A stretch of DNA of 64,000 nt from UBA5109 sp965662565 (GCA_965662565.1 CBFIHS010000002.1:1-64000), one strand, 5' to 3'. Shown: positions 27,232 to 36,155, counted from the stretch's first letter. Translations and numbers: made by a program. The notes: a model not told the origin generated them from the letters alone.

Positions 27232-28914
27232 GTGGCTCTGGAAAAATTAACAATTCCTGATTTAGGTGATTCTGAAGCTGTTGAAGTCATCGAAATACTG
27301 GTGTCTCCAGGCGACGAGATTCAAGAGAATGATTCTCTACTCGTGCTTGAAACAGATAAAGCGGCTATGGAAATTCCGGCTACTAGTGCCGGAGTCGTGA
27401 AAGAAATTTTAGTTAAAGTGGGTGACACTATCAGTCAAGGACACGAAGTGATTGTCGTGGAATCTGGCTCATCAAGCGCTTCCGACTCACAGCAAACTGA
27501 AGCTGGAGAAGGGCCAAAAGAAGAAGCAGCACAAGAGGCCGCTCAAGAAGCCGCTCAAGAGGCAGTAGAGGAAGCATCAGAAGAGACAGTCGAAGCGGAA
27601 ACTGCTCCTGCTCAATTGTCTGTTGCTGATATTGCTGTACCAGATGTGGGTAGCGATGAAGCGGTTGAAGTTATAGAGATCCTTGTCTCAGTCGGTGATG
27701 AAATTAATGCTGATGATGGACTTGTTACACTTGAAACTGATAAGGCAGCCATGGATGTTCCCGCTCCTTTTGCTGGGAAGGTCAGTGCGATCAAAGTTAA
27801 GGTGGGCGATAAAGTTACAACTGGAACTATTATTATGGAGGCTGAAACAAGCGCAGTAGCTCCGGTCAGTCCAGCAAAATCAGCACCAGCTGAAGAAGTT
27901 AAGTCTACAACTTCAGCCAGCAACGAAAGTCAAAAGCAATCTTCACCATCAACAGTTCAAGCCCCTTCCCCAACTCAAGCACAGATACAAAGCAGTGTTG
28001 CCAACGATAATGTTTATGCTGGCCCAGCTGTTAGGAAGCTGGCAAGAGAGCTTGGGGTAGACCTTGGTTTAGTAGCTGGCTCAGGCACCAAAAATCGAAT
28101 TTTAAAAGAAGATGTTCATGCCTATGTAAAAACAAGTATTCAAAATAGTAGCGCAGCATCTGCAAGTTCAGGAAGCTTTGCCTTACCAACGGCTAAAGAT
28201 ATCGATTTCAGTCAGTTCGGTGAAATTGAAGAAGTTGATATGAGTAAGTTACACCAAGTAACTGCTAGAAATATGGCCCAGAACTGGTTGACAGTGCCTC
28301 ATGTTACTCAATTTGAAGAAGCCGATGTTACCGAGCTAGAAGATTTTCGTGTAGCCCAAAAATCACTTTCTGAAAAGAAAGGCATTAAGCTCTCACCACT
28401 TCCTTTCATCGTTAAAGCTTGCGCACAAGCATTAGTTGAATTTCCACAGTTCAATGTGTCATTACACTCTTCTGGCTCCAAGCTCATTCAGAAAAAATAT
28501 ATTCACATTGGTGTCGCAGTAGCAACTCCAGCGGGCTTAATGGTGCCAGTCGTTAAGAATGTAGACCAAAAGTCTGTTTGGCAGATTGCGCAGGAAATCG
28601 CAGAACTTAGTGAAATGGCGAAAGCTCGTAAACTCACCAAAGAGCTAATGGAAGGCGGCTGCTTTACCGTATCCAGTCTTGGCAATATTGGAGGCCTTGG
28701 ATTTACTCCAATCGTTAATGCGCCTGAGGTTGCTATCCTGGGTGTTTCAAAAACCACGGTTAAACCAATGTGGATGAATAACGAGTTTATGCCGCGTAAG
28801 ATGCTGCCTTTTTCATTGTCTTATGACCATAGAGCGGTGAATGGCGTTGATGGCGGAATGTTCTGCAGTTATCTGAACCGCGTGCTCACGGATATCCGCT
28901 TACTGGTTCTATAG
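27232..28914 (+). CDS. aceF: AceF, dihydrolipoamide acetyltransferase (E2), two lipoyl domains
   Basis: The core of the pyruvate dehydrogenase complex, which moves acetyl groups to CoA. It starts with GTG behind an AGGAG site. Two lipoyl domains are seen, with lipoylated lysines K43 (ETDKAAMEIP) and K171 (ETDKAAMDVP); E. coli has three. They are joined by a flexible linker containing EAAQ repeats (residues 98-117) and a Ser/Ala/Pro-rich linker. The E1/E3-binding domain begins YAGPAVRKLAREL near residue 263. The catalytic domain ends with SYDHRAVNGVDG, with active-site H533. Confidence 0.97.
   Translation: MALEKLTIPDLGDSEAVEVIEILVSPGDEIQENDSLLVLETDKAAMEIPATSAGVVKEILVKVGDTISQGHEVIVVESGSSSASDSQQTEAGEGPKEEAAQEAAQEAAQEAVEEASEETVEAETAPAQLSVADIAVPDVGSDEAVEVIEILVSVGDEINADDGLVTLETDKAAMDVPAPFAGKVSAIKVKVGDKVTTGTIIMEAETSAVAPVSPAKSAPAEEVKSTTSASNESQKQSSPSTVQAPSPTQAQIQSSVANDNVYAGPAVRKLARELGVDLGLVAGSGTKNRILKEDVHAYVKTSIQNSSAASASSGSFALPTAKDIDFSQFGEIEEVDMSKLHQVTARNMAQNWLTVPHVTQFEEADVTELEDFRVAQKSLSEKKGIKLSPLPFIVKACAQALVEFPQFNVSLHSSGSKLIQKKYIHIGVAVATPAGLMVPVVKNVDQKSVWQIAQEIAELSEMAKARKLTKELMEGGCFTVSSLGNIGGLGFTPIVNAPEVAILGVSKTTVKPMWMNNEFMPRKMLPFSLSYDHRAVNGVDGGMFCSYLNRVLTDIRLLVL
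27523..27582 (+). repeat. 12-bp imperfect tandem repeat coding the AceF linker (EAAQ type)
   Basis: Five 12-bp units encode EAAQ, EAAQ, EAAQ, EAVE and EASE in a row. They form part of the flexible linker between the two lipoyl domains of AceF. Ala- and Glu-rich linkers are usual in E2 proteins, and copy-number changes would stay in frame. Confidence 0.85.
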
Positions 28915-28992
28915 ATTGAATCTATACCAAGGCGCAGGAAGCTCTTAAGCGACTATTATTAAACTATAAAAATTAAAGAGGGAAATAATAAT

Positions 28993-29475
28993 ATGCCTAC
29001 TTTTGATGTTGTCTCCGAAGTCGATATGCACGAAATGAGCAATGCAGTTGATCAAGCTCAACGAGAGATGACTAATCGATTTGATTTTAAGGGTGTTGAT
29101 TCCTCTTATGAATTGACTGAAGCGGAAATCATAGTAAGTGCTGAAGTTGATTTCCAAACACAACAGATGCTTGAAATTCTGCGAAATAAAATGGCGAGTC
29201 GTAAGCTTGATTTAGCGGCATTAAAGCTAGGAGAGGTGGAGGTTTCAGGTCAGCGTGCAATCTTAAAAGCCACAATTCAACAAGGTATAGAGTCAGAGAT
29301 TGCCCGCAAAATTGTAAAAAAAATTAAAGATTTAAAAATGAAAGTCCAAGTGGCTATTCAAGGCGAAAAGCTGCGAGTAACTGGGAAAAAACGCGATGAC
29401 TTGCAAGCAGTAATGGCAGTGTTAAGAGAGGAAAACTGGGGTTTGCCATTACAGTTTGAGAACTTTCGAGATTAA
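28993..29475 (+). CDS. yajQ: YajQ, UPF0234 nucleotide-binding protein
   Basis: A small cytoplasmic protein with two ferredoxin-like folds; Xanthomonas and Pseudomonas homologues bind cyclic di-GMP, and others bind nucleotides or RNA. The 160-residue length is typical. Family motifs are MPTFDVVSEVDMHE at the start, TNRFDFKGVD, and the C-terminal QGEKLRVTGKKRDDLQAVMA and PLQFENFRD. It stands alone 78 bp after aceF behind an AAAGAGGGAAA ribosome site. Its role here cannot be read from context. Confidence 0.95.
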   Translation: MPTFDVVSEVDMHEMSNAVDQAQREMTNRFDFKGVDSSYELTEAEIIVSAEVDFQTQQMLEILRNKMASRKLDLAALKLGEVEVSGQRAILKATIQQGIESEIARKIVKKIKDLKMKVQVAIQGEKLRVTGKKRDDLQAVMAVLREENWGLPLQFENFRD

Positions 29476-29608
29476 GATCTAAAGCTCTATAGAGCTCAGA
29501 ATATTCTGACCGTAGTTTTACGTGTCTTCTTTATATTTAGAAAACAGTCCCCATATTAATAGTGATTAGTCACTTATCGATGGAATTTATTTTGAATAAG
29601 GAGCTGTT

Positions 29609-30091
29609 TTGCGCTTTTTACCATTAGCTTTCATTATTATCCCCTTGGCTGAAATGTTGCTTTTATTTGAAGTGGCTGATTGGATTGGAGGGCTTAGCAC
29701 CCTAGCCTTGGTGGTTCTAACAGCAATTATTGGTATTCAAATCCTTAAGCAGCAGGGGCTTTTTACCTTTACCAGAGCTAATCAGCGTATGGAGAGTGAA
29801 GAGTTACCGGCTCAAGAAATAGTTGAAGGTTTGTTTCTGGCTGTCGGCGGGGCTTTTTTACTTACACCAGGTTTTATCACCGATACATTGGGTTTTCTTT
29901 TTTTAATTGGCCCTAGCAGACGGTTTTTGGTGAGATCCTTAATTAAGTCGGGAAAAATTACTATGGGCCAGGCGGGCTCCAAGCAAGGTTTTTTCTATTC
30001 AAACTTCGATTCTAGAGCCGGTTCAGAGGATGTTTTTGAAGCTGAATTTGAACGTGAAACTCCCGAGAAGGACAGACTCGATCAGGATTAA
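29609..30091 (+). CDS. fxsA: FxsA family inner-membrane protein
   Basis: A small membrane protein; E. coli FxsA (suppressor of F exclusion of phage T7) is the reference, but its cellular role is unknown. It starts with TTG, supported by AAGGAG nine bases upstream. The N-terminal half has two or three spans with LPLAFIIIPLAEMLLLFEV and TALIGIQ-like VLTAIIGIQILKQQG. LLTPGFITDTLGFLFLIGPSR is the family signature. The C-terminal tail is charged. It directly precedes groES, a frequent neighbour. Confidence 0.92.
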   Translation: MRFLPLAFIIIPLAEMLLLFEVADWIGGLSTLALVVLTAIIGIQILKQQGLFTFTRANQRMESEELPAQEIVEGLFLAVGGAFLLTPGFITDTLGFLFLIGPSRRFLVRSLIKSGKITMGQAGSKQGFFYSNFDSRAGSEDVFEAEFERETPEKDRLDQD

Positions 30092-30121
30092 TAAAAATAA
30101 TAAAAAAAATCACTTTTCACC

Positions 30122-30149
30122 ATTGAAATAACTTTATCTATCCCCATCT
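30122..30149 (+). promoter_or_regulatory. Sigma-32 (RpoH) heat-shock promoter of groESL
   Basis: TTGAAA (30123-30128) and CCCCATCT (30142-30149) are separated by 13 bp, an almost exact match to the RpoH consensus CTTGAAA-N11-15-CCCCATNT. It lies about 140 bp upstream of groES. No CIRCE operator is present. A small hairpin (GTGATT/AATCAC, 30194-30211) lies in the leader. Confidence 0.85.
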
Positions 30150-30290
30150 TGTGAATTCAAATTGCTTTAGAAGAAGTTGATTTCCCAAGTAAAGTGATTT
30201 GTTTGAATCACAGCCAGTTGGCACAAAGAATCAACTGCTATTACTTAAACGAATTTATTAAAACCAATATAGTTTCGGAGACTACAAACT

Positions 30291-30581
30291 ATGAATATTC
30301 GCCCTTTACAAGACCGAGTCGTTGTACGACGTCAGGAAGAAGAAACGACTAGTGCTGGTGGCATTGTGCTTCCAGGTTCTGCTACTGAAAAACCTTCACA
30401 AGGTGAAGTGGTTGCTGTTGGCCCTGGCCGTTTAGGTGATAACGGCAAGCTAACACCAGTAGATCTGAAAGTAGGTGATAAGGTTATTTTCGGCAAATAT
30501 GCTAGCAACACTGTGAAGTTAGGTGATGAAGAATTGCTGATCATGAATGAAAGCGAAATTTTTGGTGTTATAGAAGGCTAA
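30291..30581 (+). CDS. groES: GroES co-chaperonin
   Basis: The heptameric lid of the GroEL folding chamber. At 96 residues it is complete: MNIRPLQDRVVVRR at the N terminus, the mobile loop EEETTSAGGIVLPGSA, and the C-terminal strands with VIFGKYASNTVKLGDEE. groEL follows after 71 bp. A sigma-32 type promoter lies upstream. The final codons and stop are duplicated in the next ten bases. Confidence 0.98.
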   Translation: MNIRPLQDRVVVRRQEEETTSAGGIVLPGSATEKPSQGEVVAVGPGRLGDNGKLTPVDLKVGDKVIFGKYASNTVKLGDEELLIMNESEIFGVIEG

Positions 30582-30591
30582 AGAAGGCTAA
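30572..30591 (+). repeat. 10-bp tandem duplication across the groES stop codon
   Basis: AGAAGGCTAA occurs twice in direct tandem. The first copy holds the last two codons and stop of groES; the second lies just after. The protein is unaffected. It resembles the other short tandem duplications in the window. Confidence 0.85.
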
Positions 30592-30652
30592 GAATTAATT
30601 CTTGGCAATCAAGCTAATCAATTTACTAATAGAATAAATAGGAACTAAGACA

Positions 30653-32302
30653 ATGGCTAAAGAAGTGTTATTTGGAGATAAAGCCCGTCAACGTATGCTA
30701 AAGGGCGTTAACTTACTGGCAGATGCGGTAAAAGTTACTCTAGGACCCAAAGGTCGAAACGTAGTATTGGATAAATCTTTTGGTGCGCCAACCGTAACGA
30801 AAGATGGTGTGTCTGTAGCTAAAGAGATTGAGCTAAAAGATAAATTTGAGAACATGGGCGCACAGATGGTTAAAGAAGTTGCTTCACAGACTTCTGACCT
30901 TGCTGGTGATGGAACAACTACAGCAACTGTTTTGGCTCAAGCCATTCTTAATGAAGGTTTGAAATCTGTTGCCGCTGGCATGAATCCGATGGATCTGAAA
31001 CGTGGAATTGATAAAGGTGTTGCTGCAGTTGTTGAGGCGCTTGGTGGTATGTCCCAACCATGTACTGAGACTAAAGCGATTGCTCAAGTCGGTAGCATTT
31101 CTGCAAACTCTGACACCACTGTTGGTGACATTATTGCTGAAGCCATGGAGAAAGTTGGTAAAGAAGGCGTTATCACTGTTGAAGACGGTTCTGGTTTGGA
31201 AAATGAACTAGACGTAGTTGAAGGTATGCAGTTTGATCGCGGTTACCTATCTCCATATTTTGTAAACAACCAAGACAACATGAGCGTTGAATTGGAAGAT
31301 CCTCTTATTCTTCTTGTAGAGAAGAAAATTTCTAATATCCGTGAAATGCTGCCTTTATTAGAAGGTGTTGCTAAAGCAGGACGTCCTTTATTTGTTATCG
31401 CAGAAGACGTAGAAGGCGAAGCCTTAGCGACTTTGGTTGTGAACAACATGCGCGGTATCGTAAAAGTTGCTGCGGTTAAAGCGCCAGGTTTTGGCGATCG
31501 TCGTAAAGCCATGTTGGCTGATATTGCTACTCTTACTGGCGGTACAGTGATTGCTGAAGAAGTTGGTCTAAATCTAGAAGGTGCTACAGTTGATGATTTG
31601 GGTTCAGCGAAGCGTGTCATTCTAACTAAAGATAACTCAACCATTATTGATGGTTCAGGTCAGGCGGATGCTATCCAGGCACGTGTTACTCAAATCCGTG
31701 CTCAGATCGAAGAAACTTCATCTGATTACGATCGTGAAAAATTACAAGAGCGTGTCGCCAAACTTGCCGGCGGTGTTGCGGTAATTAAAGTTGGTGCTGG
31801 TACTGAAATTGAAATGAAAGAGAAAAAAGCTCGCGTTGAAGATGCTTTGCATGCAACTCGTGCTGCGGTTGAAGAAGGGGTTGTGCCTGGTGGTGGTGTT
31901 GCTTTGGTACGTGCTCTTCAGCAAATTGAAGGCCTAAGAGGTGATAACGAAGATCAAAATGTTGGTCTTAATATTCTGCAACGTGCTTTAACTATGCCTT
32001 TACGTCAGATTGCCAATAATGCGGGTGATGATGGCTCTGTGGTATTGGATAAAGTTCGCTCAGCTAAAGGCAATGATGGCTACAATGCTGCGTCGGGCGT
32101 CTATGGTGATATGTTGGAGATGGGTATTCTTGATCCTACTAAAGTTACTCGATCTGCACTACAGGCGGCTGGTTCGGTTGCGGGCTTAATGCTTACTACC
32201 GAAGCCATGGTAGCTGAAGCGCCAGATGAAGGTGGTGCTGCACCTGCAATGCCTGATATGGGCGGCATGGGCGGTATGGGTGGAATGGGCGGCATGATGT
32301 AA
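30653..32302 (+). CDS. groEL: GroEL chaperonin
   Basis: The 60-kDa ATP-driven folding chaperonin, forming two stacked seven-member rings. At 549 residues it is full length. The ATP site begins LGPKGRNVVLDKSFGAP near residue 31 with VTKDGVSVAKEI and GDGTTTATVLA. The apical domain includes EDVEGEALATLVVNN. The C terminus is the usual Gly-Met tail (GGMGGMGGMGGMM). It is co-transcribed with groES and followed by a rho-independent terminator. Confidence 0.99.
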   Translation: MAKEVLFGDKARQRMLKGVNLLADAVKVTLGPKGRNVVLDKSFGAPTVTKDGVSVAKEIELKDKFENMGAQMVKEVASQTSDLAGDGTTTATVLAQAILNEGLKSVAAGMNPMDLKRGIDKGVAAVVEALGGMSQPCTETKAIAQVGSISANSDTTVGDIIAEAMEKVGKEGVITVEDGSGLENELDVVEGMQFDRGYLSPYFVNNQDNMSVELEDPLILLVEKKISNIREMLPLLEGVAKAGRPLFVIAEDVEGEALATLVVNNMRGIVKVAAVKAPGFGDRRKAMLADIATLTGGTVIAEEVGLNLEGATVDDLGSAKRVILTKDNSTIIDGSGQADAIQARVTQIRAQIEETSSDYDREKLQERVAKLAGGVAVIKVGAGTEIEMKEKKARVEDALHATRAAVEEGVVPGGGVALVRALQQIEGLRGDNEDQNVGLNILQRALTMPLRQIANNAGDDGSVVLDKVRSAKGNDGYNAASGVYGDMLEMGILDPTKVTRSALQAAGSVAGLMLTTEAMVAEAPDEGGAAPAMPDMGGMGGMGGMGGMM

Positions 32303-32344
32303 GCATCATGTAACGATTGCATTCGTATTCGCTGCGTTTTAATA

Positions 32345-32376
32345 AGCCTGCATGTCTCTGACGTGCAGGCTTTTTT
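32345..32376 (+). terminator. Rho-independent terminator after groEL
   Basis: AGCCTGCATG pairs with CGTGCAGGCT (ten pairs with one G-T) around a TCTCTGA loop, followed by six T. It ends the groESL message 43 bp after the stop. Confidence 0.92.
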
Positions 32377-32567
32377 ATTGGGCTCTCCTTTCTCACTGTT
32401 TCATTATTTTTTAGTCCGATAGATTCTTTTTCTTGAGGGTTTGCAAAGCTCTAGAAAAAAAGCGGCATAATTGTCTTGTGAAAGTCTTTTTTTGATATAG
32501 TCAGCGGCTTGTACCATCTGATTTAGCTTTTAGACTTTAGAAATAGCCTGTAGGAGCAAGACTTCAC

Positions 32568-35120
32568 ATGAATTTATTTCCTACCAAGATGCTTTCCCTC
32601 CTACGAAGTTTCATAAGTGCTGTTATTACGATGTTGTTTATCAGTACAACAGTTCAAGCACAGCCTTCAGCCTACTATCCTGCTGCTTTGAGTGGCGGAA
32701 ATTACATGCATAACTTTTATTTTCCGCCTTCTCCGAGTTCAACCCCATGGGCGCCAGACTGGTCACCGGATGGCGAGTGGCTAGCAGTGGCCATGCAGGG
32801 CAGTATCTGGAAAGTCGATCCGAATAGCGGAAATGCTTATGAATTAAGCTATAACGAGGCTTATCACTCATCGCCGGACTGGTCACCTGATGGTCGTTGG
32901 ATAATTTACACCGCTGATTATGACCATCAGCGTATTCAATTAGAAATACTGGATACACAAACCGGTGAGTCTAAAAAATTAACCGATGATGAGGCCGTTT
33001 ATACTGATCCGGTATTTTCACCAGACGGTTCCAAAGTGGCATACGTATCAACCAATCCGAATGGTTATTTCAACGTTTACATTCGAGAGATTGAAAATGG
33101 CGATTGGATTGGTGAGCCTATCGCGGTTACTCGAGATAATAACTATGGTTCTAACCGACTCTATTTTGGAGCTTGGGATATGTATATTACGCCAGCCTGG
33201 TTGCCTTCTGGTGAAGAGCTTTTATTGGTTTCTAATCGAGATGTCCCCTTAGGTTCCGGTAACGTTTTAAGAGTGCCGGCTATTGAAGACGGAATTTTAC
33301 AAGCAACTACTGTTTTGTCTGAACAAACTTTATATCGAACCCGTCCCGATGTATCGATTGATGGTCGACGTTTTGTTTACACCTCTACTAGTGGTTCTGC
33401 GGACCAATTTAATAATCTTTATGTGCAACCCACGGTTGGCGGTGAGCCTTATAAAATGACTTTCTTCGAACATGATGCCTTTCATCCGAGGTGGTCTCCG
33501 GATGGAGAACAGATTGCATTTATTTCGAATGAGCCTGGTCTTTCACAACTTATGCTTTTGGAGACTTATGGTGGCAAGCTAAGGGAAATAGCTATCAAAG
33601 TGCAGCACTACAAGCGTCCTACAGGGGTCGTTTTAGTCAGGGTAAGGGATGCTCAAGATTCTGCAATAACCCATAACCGAGTTCATTTAAGAGCTGCCGA
33701 TGGGAAGTTTTATGCGCCGACAAATGCCTACGCTAGGGCAGGGTTGACTGGTGATCAGGTTTTTCATAATGCAGGTGAATTTCAGGTCACTCTTCCTGCA
33801 GGTGAAACTAGTTTTACTTTCGTTAAAGGCTTTGAGTATTTTCCTCAATCAATAGTTGTCGAGGTCGAAGAGGCAGAAGTCACACACTTGACTATTGCTC
33901 TGGAAAAAATGGCAGATATGGAAGCGAAGGGTTGGTATAACGCATCGACTCATGTGCATGCCAATTATGCTGGAAATTTACATAACACCTTAGAAAATTT
34001 GATGATGATGTCTCGTTCTGAAGATCAGGACTTGGTTCTGGAACAAGTCGCTAATAAAGATAATCGAATTTTAGATTATCAGTTTTTTGAGCAAGGTGGA
34101 GGTCCACATTCAGTTTCTGAAGCTGATCAGATTGTTGTGGTGGGGCAGGAATATAGGCCTCCATTCTATGGGCACGTATTTATGTTTGGAATGGAAGAGC
34201 ATTTAATTTCGCCATTTGTAACCGGCTATGTAGGTACTGCTATTGAAAGCCTCTACCCGAGTAATACTGATATGTTTCTTAAGGCAAAAGCACAAGGTGC
34301 GATCACTGGTTACGTGCATCCTTATATAGGAGAGGCTGATCCCTTGGAAGGGCGGCTAGGCGGAGCGAAAGGCTTTATTGTTGATGCGGCGCTGGGCACG
34401 ACGGATGCACTGGAGTGGTCGGACTCAGGCACTGGAGGCTTTTATCCACTGTATGCGGTTTGGAACAATGGTCTGCATGTCACCGCAAGCGGTGGAGAAG
34501 ATTCTATTTCTTCATTGCATCGAAGTAAGCTTATTGGCTCATTTCGTACTTATGTCTATACCGGTAATGAAGGTCTGGATATGCATTCTTGGTTTGATGC
34601 TTTGCTACGAGGGCGCGCCTTTGTAAGCTCAGGGCCGCTTTTGGAAATGAGAATCGGAACATCTATGCCGGGAGATACTATTGACTTACCGGTCGGCGGA
34701 GGCAAGGTAAGTATTACTGGTCAATTACGATCAATAACTGATCTCAGTGAGGTGGCACTGGTTTGCAATGGTAAGCTAGTAGAAATATTCCCTTTGAGGA
34801 GAAATCGCAATAGTCTGGATATTAGTTATGAACTGAATGTTGAACGCAGTGGTTGGTGTCATTTGCGGACAGAAGGAGATGCGTCTGAGCGTTTCCCGAT
34901 GGATGTAAGATATGTACAAGCCTTTACTAATCCCATCTGGTTTCAGGTTGGTGATGAGGCAATACGTAACCCGGAATCAACGGAGTATGCCTTAGCTTGG
35001 ATTGATAAATTACAGGAGTTGGCAGAAGCTTGGCCAGGATGGCGTTCAGAATCAGAAAAAGCCCATGTGTTTGGTCAATTTGAAGAGGCTAGAGAGGTTT
35101 ACCGCAGTAAACTCGATTAA
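32568..35120 (+). CDS. Secreted TolB-like beta-propeller protein with C-terminal CehA/McbA-type PHP-like domain
   Basis: An 850-residue exported protein with a signal peptide (about residues 1-31, ending TVQAQ). The N-terminal half is a propeller with at least four PD40 repeats, for example PDWSPDGEWLAVA, PDWSPDGRWIIYT, PVFSPDGSKVAYV and PRWSPDGEQIAFI. A possible Ig-like stretch follows. The C-terminal half resembles CehA/McbA metallohydrolases: STHVHANYAGN (H462, H464), GGEDS (642-646), GSFRTYVYTG and LRGRAFVSSGPLLEMRIG. A metal-dependent hydrolase of the periplasm is inferred; the substrate is unknown. It is monocistronic, behind the groEL terminator and closed by its own. Confidence 0.8.
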   Translation: MNLFPTKMLSLLRSFISAVITMLFISTTVQAQPSAYYPAALSGGNYMHNFYFPPSPSSTPWAPDWSPDGEWLAVAMQGSIWKVDPNSGNAYELSYNEAYHSSPDWSPDGRWIIYTADYDHQRIQLEILDTQTGESKKLTDDEAVYTDPVFSPDGSKVAYVSTNPNGYFNVYIREIENGDWIGEPIAVTRDNNYGSNRLYFGAWDMYITPAWLPSGEELLLVSNRDVPLGSGNVLRVPAIEDGILQATTVLSEQTLYRTRPDVSIDGRRFVYTSTSGSADQFNNLYVQPTVGGEPYKMTFFEHDAFHPRWSPDGEQIAFISNEPGLSQLMLLETYGGKLREIAIKVQHYKRPTGVVLVRVRDAQDSAITHNRVHLRAADGKFYAPTNAYARAGLTGDQVFHNAGEFQVTLPAGETSFTFVKGFEYFPQSIVVEVEEAEVTHLTIALEKMADMEAKGWYNASTHVHANYAGNLHNTLENLMMMSRSEDQDLVLEQVANKDNRILDYQFFEQGGGPHSVSEADQIVVVGQEYRPPFYGHVFMFGMEEHLISPFVTGYVGTAIESLYPSNTDMFLKAKAQGAITGYVHPYIGEADPLEGRLGGAKGFIVDAALGTTDALEWSDSGTGGFYPLYAVWNNGLHVTASGGEDSISSLHRSKLIGSFRTYVYTGNEGLDMHSWFDALLRGRAFVSSGPLLEMRIGTSMPGDTIDLPVGGGKVSITGQLRSITDLSEVALVCNGKLVEIFPLRRNRNSLDISYELNVERSGWCHLRTEGDASERFPMDVRYVQAFTNPIWFQVGDEAIRNPESTEYALAWIDKLQELAEAWPGWRSESEKAHVFGQFEEAREVYRSKLD

Positions 35121-35143
35121 TCTAATGTTCAGTAACTCTATAT

Positions 35144-35190
35144 GTTTCTGTATCTCTATATACAGAAACCTCGCATTGCGAGGCTTTTTT
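35144..35190 (+). terminator. Double-hairpin rho-independent terminator after the propeller gene
   Basis: Hairpin one is GTTTCTGTAT/ATACAGAAAC (35144-35153 with 35160-35169, ten perfect pairs). Hairpin two is CCTCGC/GCGAGG (35169-35183, loop ATT). A run of six T follows. The two share one base. Hairpin two plus the T run is the terminator proper. Confidence 0.88.
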
Positions 35191-35323
35191 AAAGCTTATT
35201 AGGCAACTCACTTAAGGTGAAGTGAACTGATATGGCTAGGATATTCATTCATAGTCTCATTTAATTCTCATGCAGTTATTATTAGTTTTCTCTTTTGCAG
35301 GCAAACTACTTATAATAGCACTC

Positions 35324-36136
35324 ATGAGCACAGAAAGAGATTACGATAATTTTTCTATTACTCCTGAAAGGGATGAGTTGGTTACCCATACCAAAAGAAA
35401 ACGGGGTAACTCCAGGTCAACGACAAGTGCTAAAACCCCTGTTCCGCAGGGTTCCAGTGGTGAATCTTCAGGGGTTAAAAGCATTTTATTTATTTTAGTG
35501 TTGGGCTTGCTAGGAACTGCAGCTGGCGCTTATTATTTTTACGATCAAGGTTTGCAAACGCAAGCAGCGTTGGAACTTTCAAATAACCGTATCGCCCAAC
35601 TGGAAAACCGATTAAACATGGTGGATGAAGCGACTGAACAGTCTTCGCTTAGTCTGCTAGAAAGAGTCGACTTTAACTTTTCTGAAATAGATAAACTTTG
35701 GGCGGCGAGAAATGCCTTACGTTCAACTCTAGGGGCCACTAATACCACTATAGAAAATCAGGCCGAGAGTATTACTGAAATAGAAACGGCTATCGCAAAT
35801 CAAGCAAGTATGAATAATCAACAAGCTGCTAGCCTGGACCAGAGTGAGCAAGCACTTGAAGCGGTGCGTACACAGCTCAATGCGCTTAATAACACTGTGA
35901 ATGGTTTAAACAATCTCAACATTAGTCAGCAATTAGCTTCTATCAATCGTGATCTGGAAACTATTAAAGCTTCGATACCGGCAGCAGATAATGGTTTGGC
36001 TGATCGCGTGAACATCAATGAGCAAGATATTGAGTCAATTAATCTGTATAGACTTAACCTCAATCAAACTATTAATTCTTTGCAGCAAAGCCTAAATGAG
36101 CTGGAAGAGCGTGTTGCCAGATCATCTGCTTTTTAA
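35324..36136 (+). CDS. Bitopic membrane protein with long coiled coil, function unknown
   Basis: I do not recognise the family. I take the ATG at 35324 (270 residues); an upstream ATG at 35270 would add a hydrophobic N terminus but has no ribosome site. The order is a Ser/Thr/Lys-rich cytoplasmic segment (about 1-70), one membrane span (SILFILVLGLLGTAAGAYYF, about 72-92), then a long periplasmic region rich in Gln, Asn and Leu with heptad spacing, predicted coiled coil to the end. The topology recalls HemX-like or cell-envelope scaffold proteins, but no specific motif supports that. TATAAT at 35311 lies so close that a leaderless message is possible. Confidence 0.7.
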   Translation: MSTERDYDNFSITPERDELVTHTKRKRGNSRSTTSAKTPVPQGSSGESSGVKSILFILVLGLLGTAAGAYYFYDQGLQTQAALELSNNRIAQLENRLNMVDEATEQSSLSLLERVDFNFSEIDKLWAARNALRSTLGATNTTIENQAESITEIETAIANQASMNNQQAASLDQSEQALEAVRTQLNALNNTVNGLNNLNISQQLASINRDLETIKASIPAADNGLADRVNINEQDIESINLYRLNLNQTINSLQQSLNELEERVARSSAF

Positions 36137-36155
36137 GCTTGTTGATCAGCTTTAA

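Noticed and set aside
28910..28926. Inverted repeat TATAGAT/ATCTATA over the aceF stop
   Set aside because: It is weak, A+T-rich and lacks a T run, so I do not call a terminator.
29483..29496. Perfect palindrome AGCTCTATAGAGCT after yajQ as terminator
   Set aside because: There is no loop and no T run, so it cannot form a standard terminator.
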